Positions 52,855 to 62,600 of a stretch of 64,000 bases of DNA are shown piece by piece (the stretch's first letter is position 1; the number at the start of each line of letters is the position of its first letter). This DNA comes from Sipunculus nudus (lineage: Eukaryota > Annelida > Sipuncula > Golfingiida > Sipunculidae). Below the pieces are notes generated by a model that had not been told where the DNA came from, searched no databases, and saw only the letters and a list, made by a program, of their open reading frames with translations. Made by a program: the position numbers and the translations under genes. The stretch covers positions 54,279,386 to 54,343,385 of the forward strand of contig CM049322.1 of the NCBI GenBank assembly GCA_026874595.1. Direction: 5' to 3'.

Positions 52855-53302
52855 CTATGTTGTGCATAGATTTTGAAACAAACCAGAAGGTTTACAGTTT
52901 GGTTTATTTGCAAGTTTCCAGCAGCAGGATATTAGATGACCTTCCTTTTTGCAGTAGTTACAGATTTTCTTTGAAAATGGCTGGCCTTGGTTGGATTCAG
53001 ACAGTGGACGTGGACTGATGTGTGGCAATGGACTTTGCTGAACTATCACGACTACTAGTACTGGGTGACTGCACTTTAAACTTCTTTTGACCATACTGAT
53101 TTACATTCTTGTTCGTGAATGACTGGTTTGATTTGCTAGTAAAGGACTTTTTGCGTGTTAATGAATAATCATCGGCTAATTGAGCAGCAATGTCAAGTGT
53201 TTCAGGACTGTTCTCATCGAGAAAAGTTTTAACATCTCCGTTAACGCAGCGCATAAATTCTTCAAGCAAAATCAACTGGCGCAAATTGTCATAATCTTTC
53301 AT
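52855..53302 (-). pseudogene. Gag C-terminal region and CCHC zinc knuckle, frameshifted
   Basis: The piece at 52997-53302 reads LRQLILLEEFMRCVNGDVKT, then ETLDIAAQLADDY, which fits the helical SCAN-like or capsid C-terminal region of Ty3-type gag. A frameshift near 53.0 kb is followed by CNYCKKEGHLISCC, a CX2CX4HX4C nucleic-acid-binding knuckle of the nucleocapsid. The N-terminal part of gag is missing, and beyond 53302 I see no related sequence. Confidence 0.75.
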
Positions 53303-53701
53303 TATATTTTTAGAACTATATTATAGGATCTGTTATGGGATCCAAGGAATAGACTGCTTTATTCAGGAATAAAAGGCCACTGGTACGTAATTCCAAACTT
53401 GTCATAAGCTCATAAGGTAACTGAAAATTGCATGCAAAAATAAAATAAAATCATTAACTTTTAACAATAGAAATACAATTATTTATAGGTCTAATGGCTT
53501 GTGCCTTGTTAATGGTCGCTTTGAGAAAAGGAGACGGACAAAGAGGCCATAGTAGAGGGTACTTATTTTATACGCATTACAGGTTTTAAAAGGTTGATTT
53601 CATATCGTTTTCACAAATGAAGGCCGTTAAATATTCTTGAACCTTACACCGACTAAATAACTCAGTCATGCATTATCTTAAACAGGAAGGCATACACGCC
53701 A
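53303..53701. other. Flank of the retroelement, nothing recognised
   Basis: I looked for an LTR or primer-binding site on this 5' side of the element and saw neither. Confidence 0.4.
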
Positions 53702-53760
53702 TCTCCTCCTCCTCTCTCTCTCTCTTTCTCTCTCACTCTCTCTCTCTCTCTCTGTCTCTG

Positions 53761-53820
<60 letters not shown>
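53702..53820. repeat. Compound (CT)n, (CTCTGT)n and (TA)n microsatellite
   Basis: Nearly pure CT with CTCTGT variants, changing at about 53803 to TATATA for the last 18 bp. Confidence 0.95.
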
Positions 53821-53821
<1 letters not shown>

Positions 53822-54046
53822 GATTATTAGCAATATCATTTAACTATAATTCTTATATGTGCTGTATTCACCCTTATCCGTCAGGTGTTGTTACTTGTAA
53901 CTGGTGATAGCCCGGCTTTAATGAAGACAATATTTACCTTATCGTTGTAGGTTGAGATTATTTATTTAATTCTGATATATATCAGCTGTTTTGATGCTAT
54001 TAATAATTTCTTATCATAATCGTGTTATGAACGGCTTTAGTAAACA
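53821..54046. other. Unique sequence with no recognised feature
   Basis: Nothing identified between the microsatellite and the dispersed repeat. Confidence 0.4.
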
Positions 54047-54235
54047 GGGCCTTGTTTGACAACGCTTATTTATACCTTATTTGATTTGCCCAAATATCAA
54101 CGTCCTTGAGAGCAATACCGGCACGTGCTTTCAGACCTGATCTTACGATTTGTTACAGTTTGTTTACAAGTCACCAATTGGTCATGATACTAAGTTGACC
54201 GAATTGTTTGTATTGGCTATGATACTAGATACACC
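54047..54235 (+). repeat. Diverged dispersed repeat, copy 2 (partner at 49117-49300)
   Basis: Same order of landmarks as the 49.1-kb copy. This copy runs directly into the 35-bp minisatellite, so the minisatellite may have grown from sequence at the repeat end. Confidence 0.65.
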
Positions 54236-55425
54236 CTGTGTCACCACTATTGAGCTGATCACTGTACACCCTGTGTCACCACCATGGAGCTGATCACTGT
54301 ACACCCTGTGTATCCACCATGGAGCTGACCCCTCTGGACCCTGTGTCAGCACCATTGAGCTGATTATTGTACACTCTGTGTTACAACCATGGAGCTGAAC
54401 ACTGTACATCCTGTGCCACCATCATGGGTCTGATTACTGTACACCCTGTCCACCACCATGTAGCTGATTACTGTACACCCTGTGTAATCACCAATGAGCT
54501 GACCACTCTAGATCCTGCGTCACCACCATAAATCTGACATTGTACAGTCGGTAACACCACGATGTTGCTGATAAATGTACACACTCTGCCACCACCATGG
54601 GGTGCTAATCACTATACACCATGTTTTCCCACCATGAGCCGCTGATCACTGTACAACCGGTGCCGCCACCATAGAGCTGATCGCTGTACACCCTGTGTCA
54701 CCCCATGGAGCTAACCAACAGTAAACCCTGTTTCACCACCATTGAGCTGATCACTGTACACCCTGTATTACCACCGTTGAGCTAATCACTGTACACCCTG
54801 TGTCACCACCATGGGTCCCGTCATTCTAGCCCTGTACCACCACCATGGAGCTGTTTTTTGTACACCATGTGCCACCAACATGGAGCTTATCACTGTACAA
54901 CATGTGCAAATACAATGGAGCTAATCCCTGTACAAACTGCACAACCACCATTTAGCTAACCATTGTACTCCCTGTCTCTATCATTTAGCTAATTACACCC
55001 TGGGCCACCATCATGGAGATAACCACTGTTCAACCTGTGCAAACACAATGGAGCTAACCACTCTACAACCTGAAGCACCACCATGGGGCTAACCACTCTA
55101 CAACCTGTACCACCACCATGGGGCTAACCACTCTAAAACCTGTACCACCACCATGGGGCTAATCACTGTACAATCTGTGCCGCCACCATAAAGCTGAATA
55201 CCGTAAGCCCTGTGCCTCTACCATGGAGCCAATAACTGTACACCCAGTACAATCACCATGTTGTTGATCAGTGTACAACCTGTCCAACCCCATGGAGTGG
55301 ATCAGTTTGTACACCGGGCGTCACCATGAAACTGATCACTGTAAACCCTTTGTCACCACCATAGTACTGATCAGTATACACCCAGTGCTACCACCATGGA
55401 TTGCTAATCACTGTACAATATATGC
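54225..55425 (+). repeat. 35-bp degenerate minisatellite, about 34 copies
   Basis: The consensus is roughly ACCACCATGGAGCTGATCAC followed by TGTACACCCTGTGTC (35 bp). The best preserved copies are at 54225-54400 and 54700-54800. Most units differ by several bases, and indels shift the frame. Still weaker relatives continue to about 55700, including ATGGATCACTATATCCACTG. The frames at 54182-54409 and 55546-55824 are by-products. Confidence 0.85.
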
Positions 55426-55699
55426 CTTAAAAACGAAACGAGAGCTTTAATAACTTTATGACCAAAACCAGCATTTTCGAAAAGCTTATCAAATATTCCG
55501 GAGTACTAACATGGAGCTGATCCATGTATCCCTGTAAGCACAACCATGACCATAATCACTTTATACTCTGAATGCAAAACTACAGACATGGATACATTTT
55601 TCCCCAGGAAACACAACCATAACTGTGACAGCTGTATCACCATGAACAGTGCTCGAGATGTATCCTCCACAGTACTATGGATCACTATATCCACTGTAC

Positions 55700-56666
55700 A
55701 ACCTACGTATCTGGTCCATTCAACCAATGGGAACTATGTTATAGCTATTGACATTTTTCTCTGTAGGTCCACTTATGAGCTTACCACTCATAACTACATT
55801 GCTGGGAACAGTGTTCACCACTAGGCCACGGAAGGTGAGGGCCGAGGCCCCAGGTGTTGTATCTGACGATATCGTCATCAGTGATTGAGCATGCTGGGAA
55901 GATAATGATCTGCTCTTTGGTAATCAGCCAAATAAAAGAAGGCCATTAAAATAAGGAGGTTGTTTGATAAAGATGACAAAATTAGCCTCATCAAAACTGA
56001 GCTACCCAGGCTCAATAAGCACAGCAAATTTACAAATGATAAAAATTGTTGAATCATTAAGAGAATCGGTGTCATTTCTCTCGAAATGCAATGTGAATTT
56101 AAAATATTCGTTACATTTCTGGTTACCGTCCAAAGCTGTTTCTTGGTATGGTAACTGATGTTGTGATGTAAGTTGAACTGATCACCTGGAATAAGCTGAT
56201 CTTGGTCAGGTCCTTAACTTTCTGAAGAGTTTAAGACCACATTACTTATAATTTTCTCAAATCATGCACGCTGGCAAATTGACAGGTGTCAAGTAGATCA
56301 TCCAATTTTGATATTGAATGCATAACGTTTGCTTTAGCGAATAGGAACACACTAAGACGATTTTCGGGGTGCTAAAAATCGTGATTACACCTCGTGTCTT
56401 GCAGAATATGTACCACTGGGGTCTAGTTTCGGGGTTTTCAAGGCGGGTTTCGAGGACATCACTGACTGTCATAACCCTCGCTGAAACCTAGGCAGGCTTT
56501 GTGATGGAGTTTTTTTACCGTGTCCGGTACCTTCTCGCTGCGTAGAAATGTGTGTTGTCTCTACATGTTATTGTTTTTAGTCTCCCATTTAACAAACTCT
56601 TTCACGGCCATATCTAATGGACATTCCTTGGGTTGATACTGAAAGCTTGGAAGTATCAAGATCCTA
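55700..56666. other. Sequence with no recognised gene
   Basis: Frames at 55878-56075, 55964-56158 and 56257-56472 are short, overlap on both strands and show no domain. The stretch just below 56667 should be the 3' UTR of the exon there. Confidence 0.4.
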
Positions 56667-57014
56667 TCAAGGGCTGTAGCCAATCTGAGATTTTGTAAAA
56701 TCATCTATGCTTTTATCCGGGTCCATAGGAAATCCAATATTGTATGTTAAGTATTTCCGTGATGTTCTACTGTAATACTGTTCCGTTATGTGGAACCAGC
56801 CTCCAAGCTCTTTTAATCGGTAAATTTTTGTCCGCGACCACGTATTGTAGTTATTGTGAAATACCACTCTATCACTTGATATGTTGTATGGATAAATGCT
56901 TTCTGAGAGAAAAAAAATATTACCTGTAGGAAAAAGCTTGTATGGCAAAACATTGTATTTTATTTGATTATCTTCCCTCCCGTTTATCAGTCCATATGTA
57001 AATACTTCTTGGTC
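56667..57014 (-). CDS. Nucleotide-diphospho-sugar transferase-like protein, terminal exon
   Basis: The exon gives 115 residues and a stop. It starts after a TTGTAG acceptor (AG at 57016-57015) with DQEVF, then NQIKYNVLPYKLFPTGNIFF, then DRVVFHNNYNTWSRTKIYRL and KELGGWFH. This order (DQ-E, L-P-LFP-G, VHNN, K--R--E-G-W) is the C-terminal signature of the nucleotide-diphospho-sugar transferase domain (PF03407-type, DxD glycosyltransferases of the plant xylosyltransferase-like group, usually type II Golgi proteins). The upstream exons with the DxD motif and membrane anchor were not found. The exon has no stops or frameshifts. The family call is by pattern recognition. Confidence 0.6.
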   Translation of the reverse strand, partial: DQEVFTYGLINGREDNQIKYNVLPYKLFPTGNIFFLSESIYPYNISSDRVVFHNNYNTWSRTKIYRLKELGGWFHITEQYYSRTSRKYLTYNIGFPMDPDKSIDDFTKSQIGYSP

Positions 57015-57045
57015 CTACAATTTTGGATTTTTTTGTGTATGAATT

Positions 57046-57682
57046 TTAAGAGTATCGTTTACACTGTCGATTTAGCCGCCGTTTTCCGGAACATCACCAA
57101 TCAATGTGTGGCATGCGTCTTATGTCTTGTTGAATCCCTACATCACATTCTTTACATTTGAAATAAGGAAACAATTTTTTTAGAACACTGTAACCAGATC
57201 GATTAAAAGCAAACTGAACCCTAGAGTAAGAAGTTTCAACGTTACAGAAAACTTAAGATTGCCCTTTTTCTTGAACGCATCGCTGCCAAATTGATGTTCT
57301 TCGCTCGCTAACTCCCTCAGTGATTCGTCGTAATAAGCAGTAAGTCCTCGGCTTGCTATCTCTCCAACGGTTTTCCAACTAAGACCGACTGGCAACAGAT
57401 TCACCAATCCTTTGTCTGAAGCCGAGACAGCAAAATTTAGGAACATCTCTATGTATATTTCATCAAGGATGACTTATGTTACTACCGGGTCCTTTGCGGC
57501 CGGGGTCATTACGGACATCTTCTTTGCAAGGCACTGGAGGTCCGTGATATTGCACTGGGGTTCTTGCGATATACGGCGAATTTGAACGATATGCTGTCCG
57601 GAATAGTCCATGGTAACCATATTACTGAACTGCTCAACACAAGTAAGAATAATGCGAGCGATCCTTTCCAGAAGCGATTCAT
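57046..57682 (-). pseudogene. Uncharacterised membrane-protein-like coding block with one stop and one frameshift
   Basis: After a CACAG acceptor (57685-57683) a frame begins ESLLERIARIILTCVEQFSN, passes QCNITDLQCLAKKMS, and reaches an in-frame TAA (57474-57476). The same frame resumes at once with DEIYIEMFLNFAVSASDKG, GLSWKTVGEIASRGLTAYY, and a hydrophobic segment LKLLTLGFSLLLIDLVTVF that looks membrane-spanning. It stops at 57180-57182 beside a run of seven A. Shifting by one base there restores coding character: a cysteine-rich tail with FKCKECDVGIQQ ending at TAA 57046-57048, itself crossed by a TGA. Composition is clearly protein-like, but I do not recognise the family. It is probably a young pseudogene; an assembly error is possible for the A7 shift. 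Confidence 0.55.
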
Positions 57683-57866
57683 CTGTGATTCAACGGAACA
57701 TTAACAGCATATTTTATCACTTATTTTGAATAGGCTGTATTAAATAAACTATTACTAGCAAAAATCATTTGTTTTGGCATATACTGAAAAAAATATTCTT
57801 CATGAAAATATAGCCTCGCCGACATTAATCAAAAGAAAAGTACAGATAAAGTAAAAATATACCATT
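57651..57866 (-). repeat. Local duplication, copy 1 (exon start plus intron)
   Basis: This block covers the first 30 bp or so of the exon above, its acceptor and about 180 bp of intron. It matches 58892-59133 in order: GCGAGCG, CATCTGTGATT, ACAGC-TA-TT, GCTTATTTT, ATACTGAAAAAAATATTCTT and ATGAAAAT-T--CTCGCC. Confidence 0.75.
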
Positions 57867-58139
57867 TTGCTCCAAGGATATAGGTTAAAAGAAGTAGCGC
57901 CACCTTAAGTTTACATACAAGTCATACAAGTTCAATATTTTGTAACTCGCAAAACATCTTTTTGGAAACAGAAATCAAATACTTTAATACGGGAAGAAAT
58001 TGAAAAGTGAGTTTTGACTCGCAGAAAGTTATCATAAGTCGCGCTTTCTGAGCTTACATTCTAATCATACTATCAATATGCCCGTAAAATCTGGTCATCA
58101 GAGCCCAAGCAATTTATGAGATATTCCATAGAAGACGAA

Positions 58140-58497
58140 ACATACAATTAAAATGTGTGATAAAATTATATAATTTTGATGTAATTTTAAAAATTCAACA
58201 TAATCAAACTCATCGAACTAGAATTGCTTTGAAGTATGCTGATGCCCTCACCCCGTGGCTCCCCATCCAGAAAAGTGAGGAATTTAGAATGCCTTAGCTA
58301 ATTTGAGCTTGAAGGCGAAGGTCACAAAGTTCACAAATCAACTATTGTAAATACGAGTGTATTAGATCTGAGAAACATAGGAAAACTTGAAAAAAACTAT
58401 ATATCACAGCACATAAATATATGCAACAGTGCCTTAAAAAAATTGGTCTGCATTTTCGAAGTCAGGTCTAATGCTTAAAATCACGCTCAGCTATGGG
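58140..58497. other. AT-rich sequence with no recognised gene
   Basis: Nothing identified. Confidence 0.4.
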
Positions 58498-58767
58498 TCA
58501 ATGAACAACTACTGCAGGATACAACGTGACTTGAGCGTGAATACGTTTAAAGCATGCGCAGCACTTTCCACAATCTCTGTTCCTGATCCCTCTAGATCCA
58601 GAGGCAAGAGGAAAGACTGCCAGAACTGAAACAAGGATCCGCCCAAGGGGCTCCACTCCGAAATTTCTGTCAGAGTTGTTTTCCTTAGATCCCCACAGAT
58701 TAACCTGGAACCGCTTGGTAACCAGTATCCGTGGGAAGGCATCGTGAGAGTTTTGACTTATCAGAAG
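58498..58767 (-). CDS. Coding-looking ORF or exon, unknown product
   Basis: After a TTTAG (acceptor-like) at 58768-58772, 89 codons stay open to a TGA at 58498-58500. The translation includes DAFPRILVTKRFQVNLWGSK, then GRILVSVLAVFPLASGSRG (a hydrophobic stretch), then DCGKCCACFKRIHAQ. GC content is near 50 percent against about a third in the flanks. A second frame on the same strand (58509-58742) and a plus-strand frame overlap it, so frame choice is uncertain. No domain is recognised. It sits between the two copies of the local duplication. Confidence 0.3.
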   Translation of the reverse strand, partial: LLISQNSHDAFPRILVTKRFQVNLWGSKENNSDRNFGVEPLGRILVSVLAVFPLASGSRGIRNRDCGKCCACFKRIHAQVTLYPAVVVH

Positions 58768-58891
58768 CTAAATTCCACCAAAACACTTACTCAGCCTTCC
58801 TTTCATTCATGGGACCTAAATTGCGGCTGCAGCTGAGAACGAGCAGACAAAGTAATTACACTACACTACACTACAGAACTAGACACTATAC

Positions 58892-59133
58892 TAAGCGAGC
58901 GGACGTTTCCCGGACCGATCCATCTGTGATTCTATAGAACTCTGAAATAGAGAAGATTTTCATTTGACATAAACAGCGTACTTAATCGCTTATTTTAAAA
59001 AGCCTGCATTATATAAATTATAACTATCGGGAATCATGTTTTGCCAGATACTGAAAAAAATATTCTTTATGAAAATTTTGTCTCGCCTATAATAAACAAA
59101 CAAAATGTACGTATGAAATAAGATCATTTTGAA
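58892..59133 (-). repeat. Local duplication, copy 2 (broken exon start plus intron)
   Basis: Diverged partner of 57651-57866, same orientation, with about 26 extra bases after the acceptor region. The acceptor-like CACAG is kept, and the exon start reads a related peptide (GSVRETSARLV) that meets a TAG after about a dozen codons, next to a TACAC-rich stretch. So the exon copy is a dead partial duplicate. Confidence 0.7.
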
Positions 59134-59598
59134 AGATCATTGATAATTTCCTATACTTTACAGTACAATAACTTTTTGTGAAGATTTCTTTATATAGGTA
59201 AAGTGTCTGTTGTATTAATTGCTGTGGTAGGCCCTCATGACTGCCAACAAGTGGAGTCTGAAATACGAATAAAAAGTCGATCATTGCGTATGTTGCGTAC
59301 TTATTCACCTAAATGTGTCGTGGTGATTACATTCGTCAATAGTGATATATCAGTTTACCCATCTTTACCCGTTTAGTGTCGTGTGATTGGTAGTTGCACC
59401 TAGGACAGAGACTGGGCCATGTGGCGATTGGCTGGTGTAAATATCACATCATGGGCTTAATTTTGATATTCATTAAAACATTTATTCTTGTTTAAGAAAA
59501 TAGGCGAGATAGGCGGGGAACTGTCGGTTTTCGGTAGCGGCCTGTAGTTAAGCTTATGGGACTTTTCGATTTTTCGCAGGCAGTTTCTCATTAGTGCC
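59134..59598. other. Flank of the second satellite, nothing recognised
   Basis: The frame at 59087-59308 (minus) has no motif. The minus frame at 59457-59762 runs into the satellite and is an artefact. Confidence 0.4.
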
Positions 59599-59613
59599 GG
59601 GGGGGGGGGGGGG
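59599..59613. repeat. Poly-G tract, 15 bp
   Basis: Fifteen G in a row about 30 bp left of the satellite boundary. Confidence 0.93.
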
Positions 59614-59640
59614 TTGCTGGAAGCTTTGGCAGCCTGTAGT

Positions 59641-62600
59641 ACCCTACAAAAAATTGGGAGGGGATAAAATTTATAGAAGCATCGCATTAATGTTAAGGTT
59701 GCCGGCAGGGGGAGTGAAATGAGAGCGGCCAGCCACTGGGGCCCCATGAATCGCACACGCAAATAGCAGCTATTTGCGACCCAAAAAATTTAGGAGGGGG
59801 TAAAATTTCTGGTAGCATCGCCAGGGGGAGTGGTTATGAGAGCGGCCTGACAGGGTGGCCCCCATGAGTTACAAGCGCAAATAGCAGCTATTTGCTACCA
59901 TAAAAGTGTCAAGACTGCCGACAGGGGGAGTAGATATCAGAGCGGGCTGCCAGAAGCCGAGGGGGCCCCATGAATCGCACTCGCAAATAGCAGCTATTTG
60001 CTACCTTAAAATGTGCCAAGACTGCCGCCAGGGGGAGTGGTAATGAGAGTGGCCTGACAGGGAGGCCCCCATGAGTCGCCAGCGCAAATAGCAGCTATTT
60101 GCTACCATAAAATGTGTTAAGACTGCCGACAGGGGGAGTAGATATCAGAGCGGGCTGACAGAAGCCAAGGGGGCCCCATGAATCGCACGCGCAAATAGCA
60201 GCTATTTGCTACCTTAAAATGTGCCAAGACTGCCGCCAGGGGGAGTGGTTATGAGAGTGGCCTGACAGGGAGGGCCCCATGAGTCGCAAGCGCAAATAGC
60301 AGCTATTTGCTACCATAAAATGTGTTAAGACTGCCGCCAGGGGGACTAGAAATCAGAGCGGGCTGACAGAGGCCGAGGGGGCCCCATGAATCGCACGCGC
60401 AAATAGCAGCTATTTGCTACCTTAAAATGTGCCAAGACTGCCGCCAGGGGGAGTGGTTATGAGAGTGGCCTGACAGGGAGGGCCCCATGAGTCGCAAGCG
60501 CAAATAGCAGCTATTTGCTACCATAAAATGTGTTAAGACTGCCGCCAGGGGGACTAGAAATCAGAGCGGGCTGCCAGAGGCCGAGGGGGCCCCATAATTA
60601 AAACGCGCAAATAGCAGCTATTTGCTACCTGTAAGGTGCCTAGACTGCCGCCAGGGGGAGTGGTTATGAGAGCGGCATGACAGAGAGGCCCCCATGAGTC
60701 GCAAGCGCAAATAGCAGCTATTTGCTACCATAAAAGTGTCAAGCCTGCCGCCAGGAGGAGTAGATATCAGAGCGGGCTGCCAGAGGCCGAAGGGGCCCCA
60801 TGAATGGCACGCGAAAATAGCAGCTATTTGCTACCACAAAATATGTCAAGACTGCCACCAGGGGGTGTGGACATGAGAGTGGACAGACAGAGGGGCCCCC
60901 ATAATCGCACGCGCAAATAGCAGCTATTTGCTATCCTAAAAAATTAGGAGGGGGTAAAATTTATAGTAGCATTGCATTGAGCGTTATGACTGCCGCCAGG
61001 GGGAGTGGACATGAGTGCGGGCAGGCAGAGGGGCCCCCATGAATCGCACGCGCAAATAGCTGCTATTTGCTACCCTAAAAAATTTAGGAGGGGTTCAATA
61101 TATAGTAGCATCGCATTGAGTGTTTAGACTGCCGCCAGGGGGAGTGTACATGAGAGCGGGCAGACAGAGGGGCCCCAAGAATCGCAAGCGCAAATAGCAG
61201 CTATTTGCGACCCTAAAAAAATTAGGAGGGGTAAATTTCTGGTAGCATCGCATTTAGAGTTAAGATTGCCGCCAGGGGGAGTGGACTAGAGACAGGACTA
61301 CCACAGGGGCCCCATGAATCGCACGCGCAAATAGCAGCTATTTGCTACCCTAAAAAATTTAGGAGGGGTTAAATATATAGTAGCATCGCATTGAGTGTTA
61401 AGACTACCGCCAGGGGGAGTGTACATGAGAGCGGGCAGACAGAAGGGCCCCATGAATCGCACGCGCAAATAGCAGCTATTTGCTACCCTAAAAAAATTTA
61501 GGAGGGTGTAAAATTTCTGGTAGCATCGCATTGAGAGTTAAGATTGCCGGAAGGGGGAGTGGCCTAGAGACAGGACTGCCACAGGGGCCCCATGAATCGC
61601 ACGCGCAAATAGCTGCTATTTGCTACCCTAAAAAATTTAGGAGGGGTTCAATATATAGTAGCATCCCTTTGAGTGTTAAGACTGCCGCCAGGGGGAGTGT
61701 ACATGAGATTAGGCAGACAGAGGGGCCCCATGAATCGCAAGCGCAAATAGCAGCTATTTGCGACCCTAAAAAATTTAGGAGGGTGTAAAATTTCTGGGAG
61801 CATCGCATTGAGAGTTAAGATTGCCGCCAGGGGGAGTGGACCTCAGTGCCGCCAGGGGGAGTGGACTAGAGACAGGACTACCACAGGGGCCCCATGAATG
61901 GCACGCGCAAATAGCAGCTATTTGCTACCTTAAAAAATTTAGGAGGGGTTAAATATGTAGTAGGATCGCATTGAGTGTTAAGACTGCCGCCAGGGGGAGT
62001 GTACATGAGAGCGGGCAGACAGAAGGGCCCCATAAATCGCACGCGCAAATAGCAGCTATTTGCTACCCTAAAAAATTTAGGAGGGGGTAAAATTTCTGGT
62101 AGCATCGCATTGAGAGTTTAGATTGCCGCCAGAGGGAGTGGAGATCTCAAAGCCTGCCACAGGAGCCCAAATGAATCGCACGCGCAAATAGCAGCTATTT
62201 GCTACCTTAAAATGTGCCAAGACTGCCGCCAGGGGGAGTGGTTATGAGAGTGGCCTGACAGAGAGGCCCCCATGAGTCGCAAGCGCAAATAGCAGCTGTT
62301 TGCTACCTTAAAAGTGTCAAGACTGCCGCCAGGGGGAGTAGATATCAGAGCGGGCTGCCAGAGGCCGAGGGGGGCCCCATAATTAAAACGCGCAAATAGC
62401 AGCTATTTGCTACCTGTAAGGTGCCTAGACTGCCGCCAGGGGGAGTGGTTATGAGAGCGGCATGACAGAGAGGCCCCCATGAATCGCAAGCGCAAATAGC
62501 AGCTATTTGCTACCTTAAAAGTTGCCAAGACTGCCGCCAGGGGGAGTGGATATGACAGCGGCCAGCGAAGAGGCCCCCATGAATCGCAAGCGCAAATAGC

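Larger units (their letters stand above)
51431..53302 (-). mobile_element. Decayed Ty3-type retroelement with protease next to integrase (Gmr1-like order)
   Basis: Reading 5' to 3' on the minus strand the surviving parts are a gag C-terminal piece, a CCHC zinc knuckle, a protease region, a short linker and the integrase zinc-binding domain, which stops at the first Asp of the catalytic core. Only about 200 bp separate the protease end from the integrase, leaving no room for reverse transcriptase and RNase H, which in ordinary Ty3 elements lie between them. In Gmr1-like Ty3 elements the integrase does come before reverse transcriptase. Several frameshifts and stops make it non-functional. No LTRs were identified and both ends are truncated. 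Confidence 0.75.

Noticed and set aside
56257-56472. Minus-strand ORF downstream of the glycosyltransferase-like exon
   Set aside because: No domain, AT-driven composition, and it lies beyond the stop of the exon at 56667, where 3' UTR is expected.
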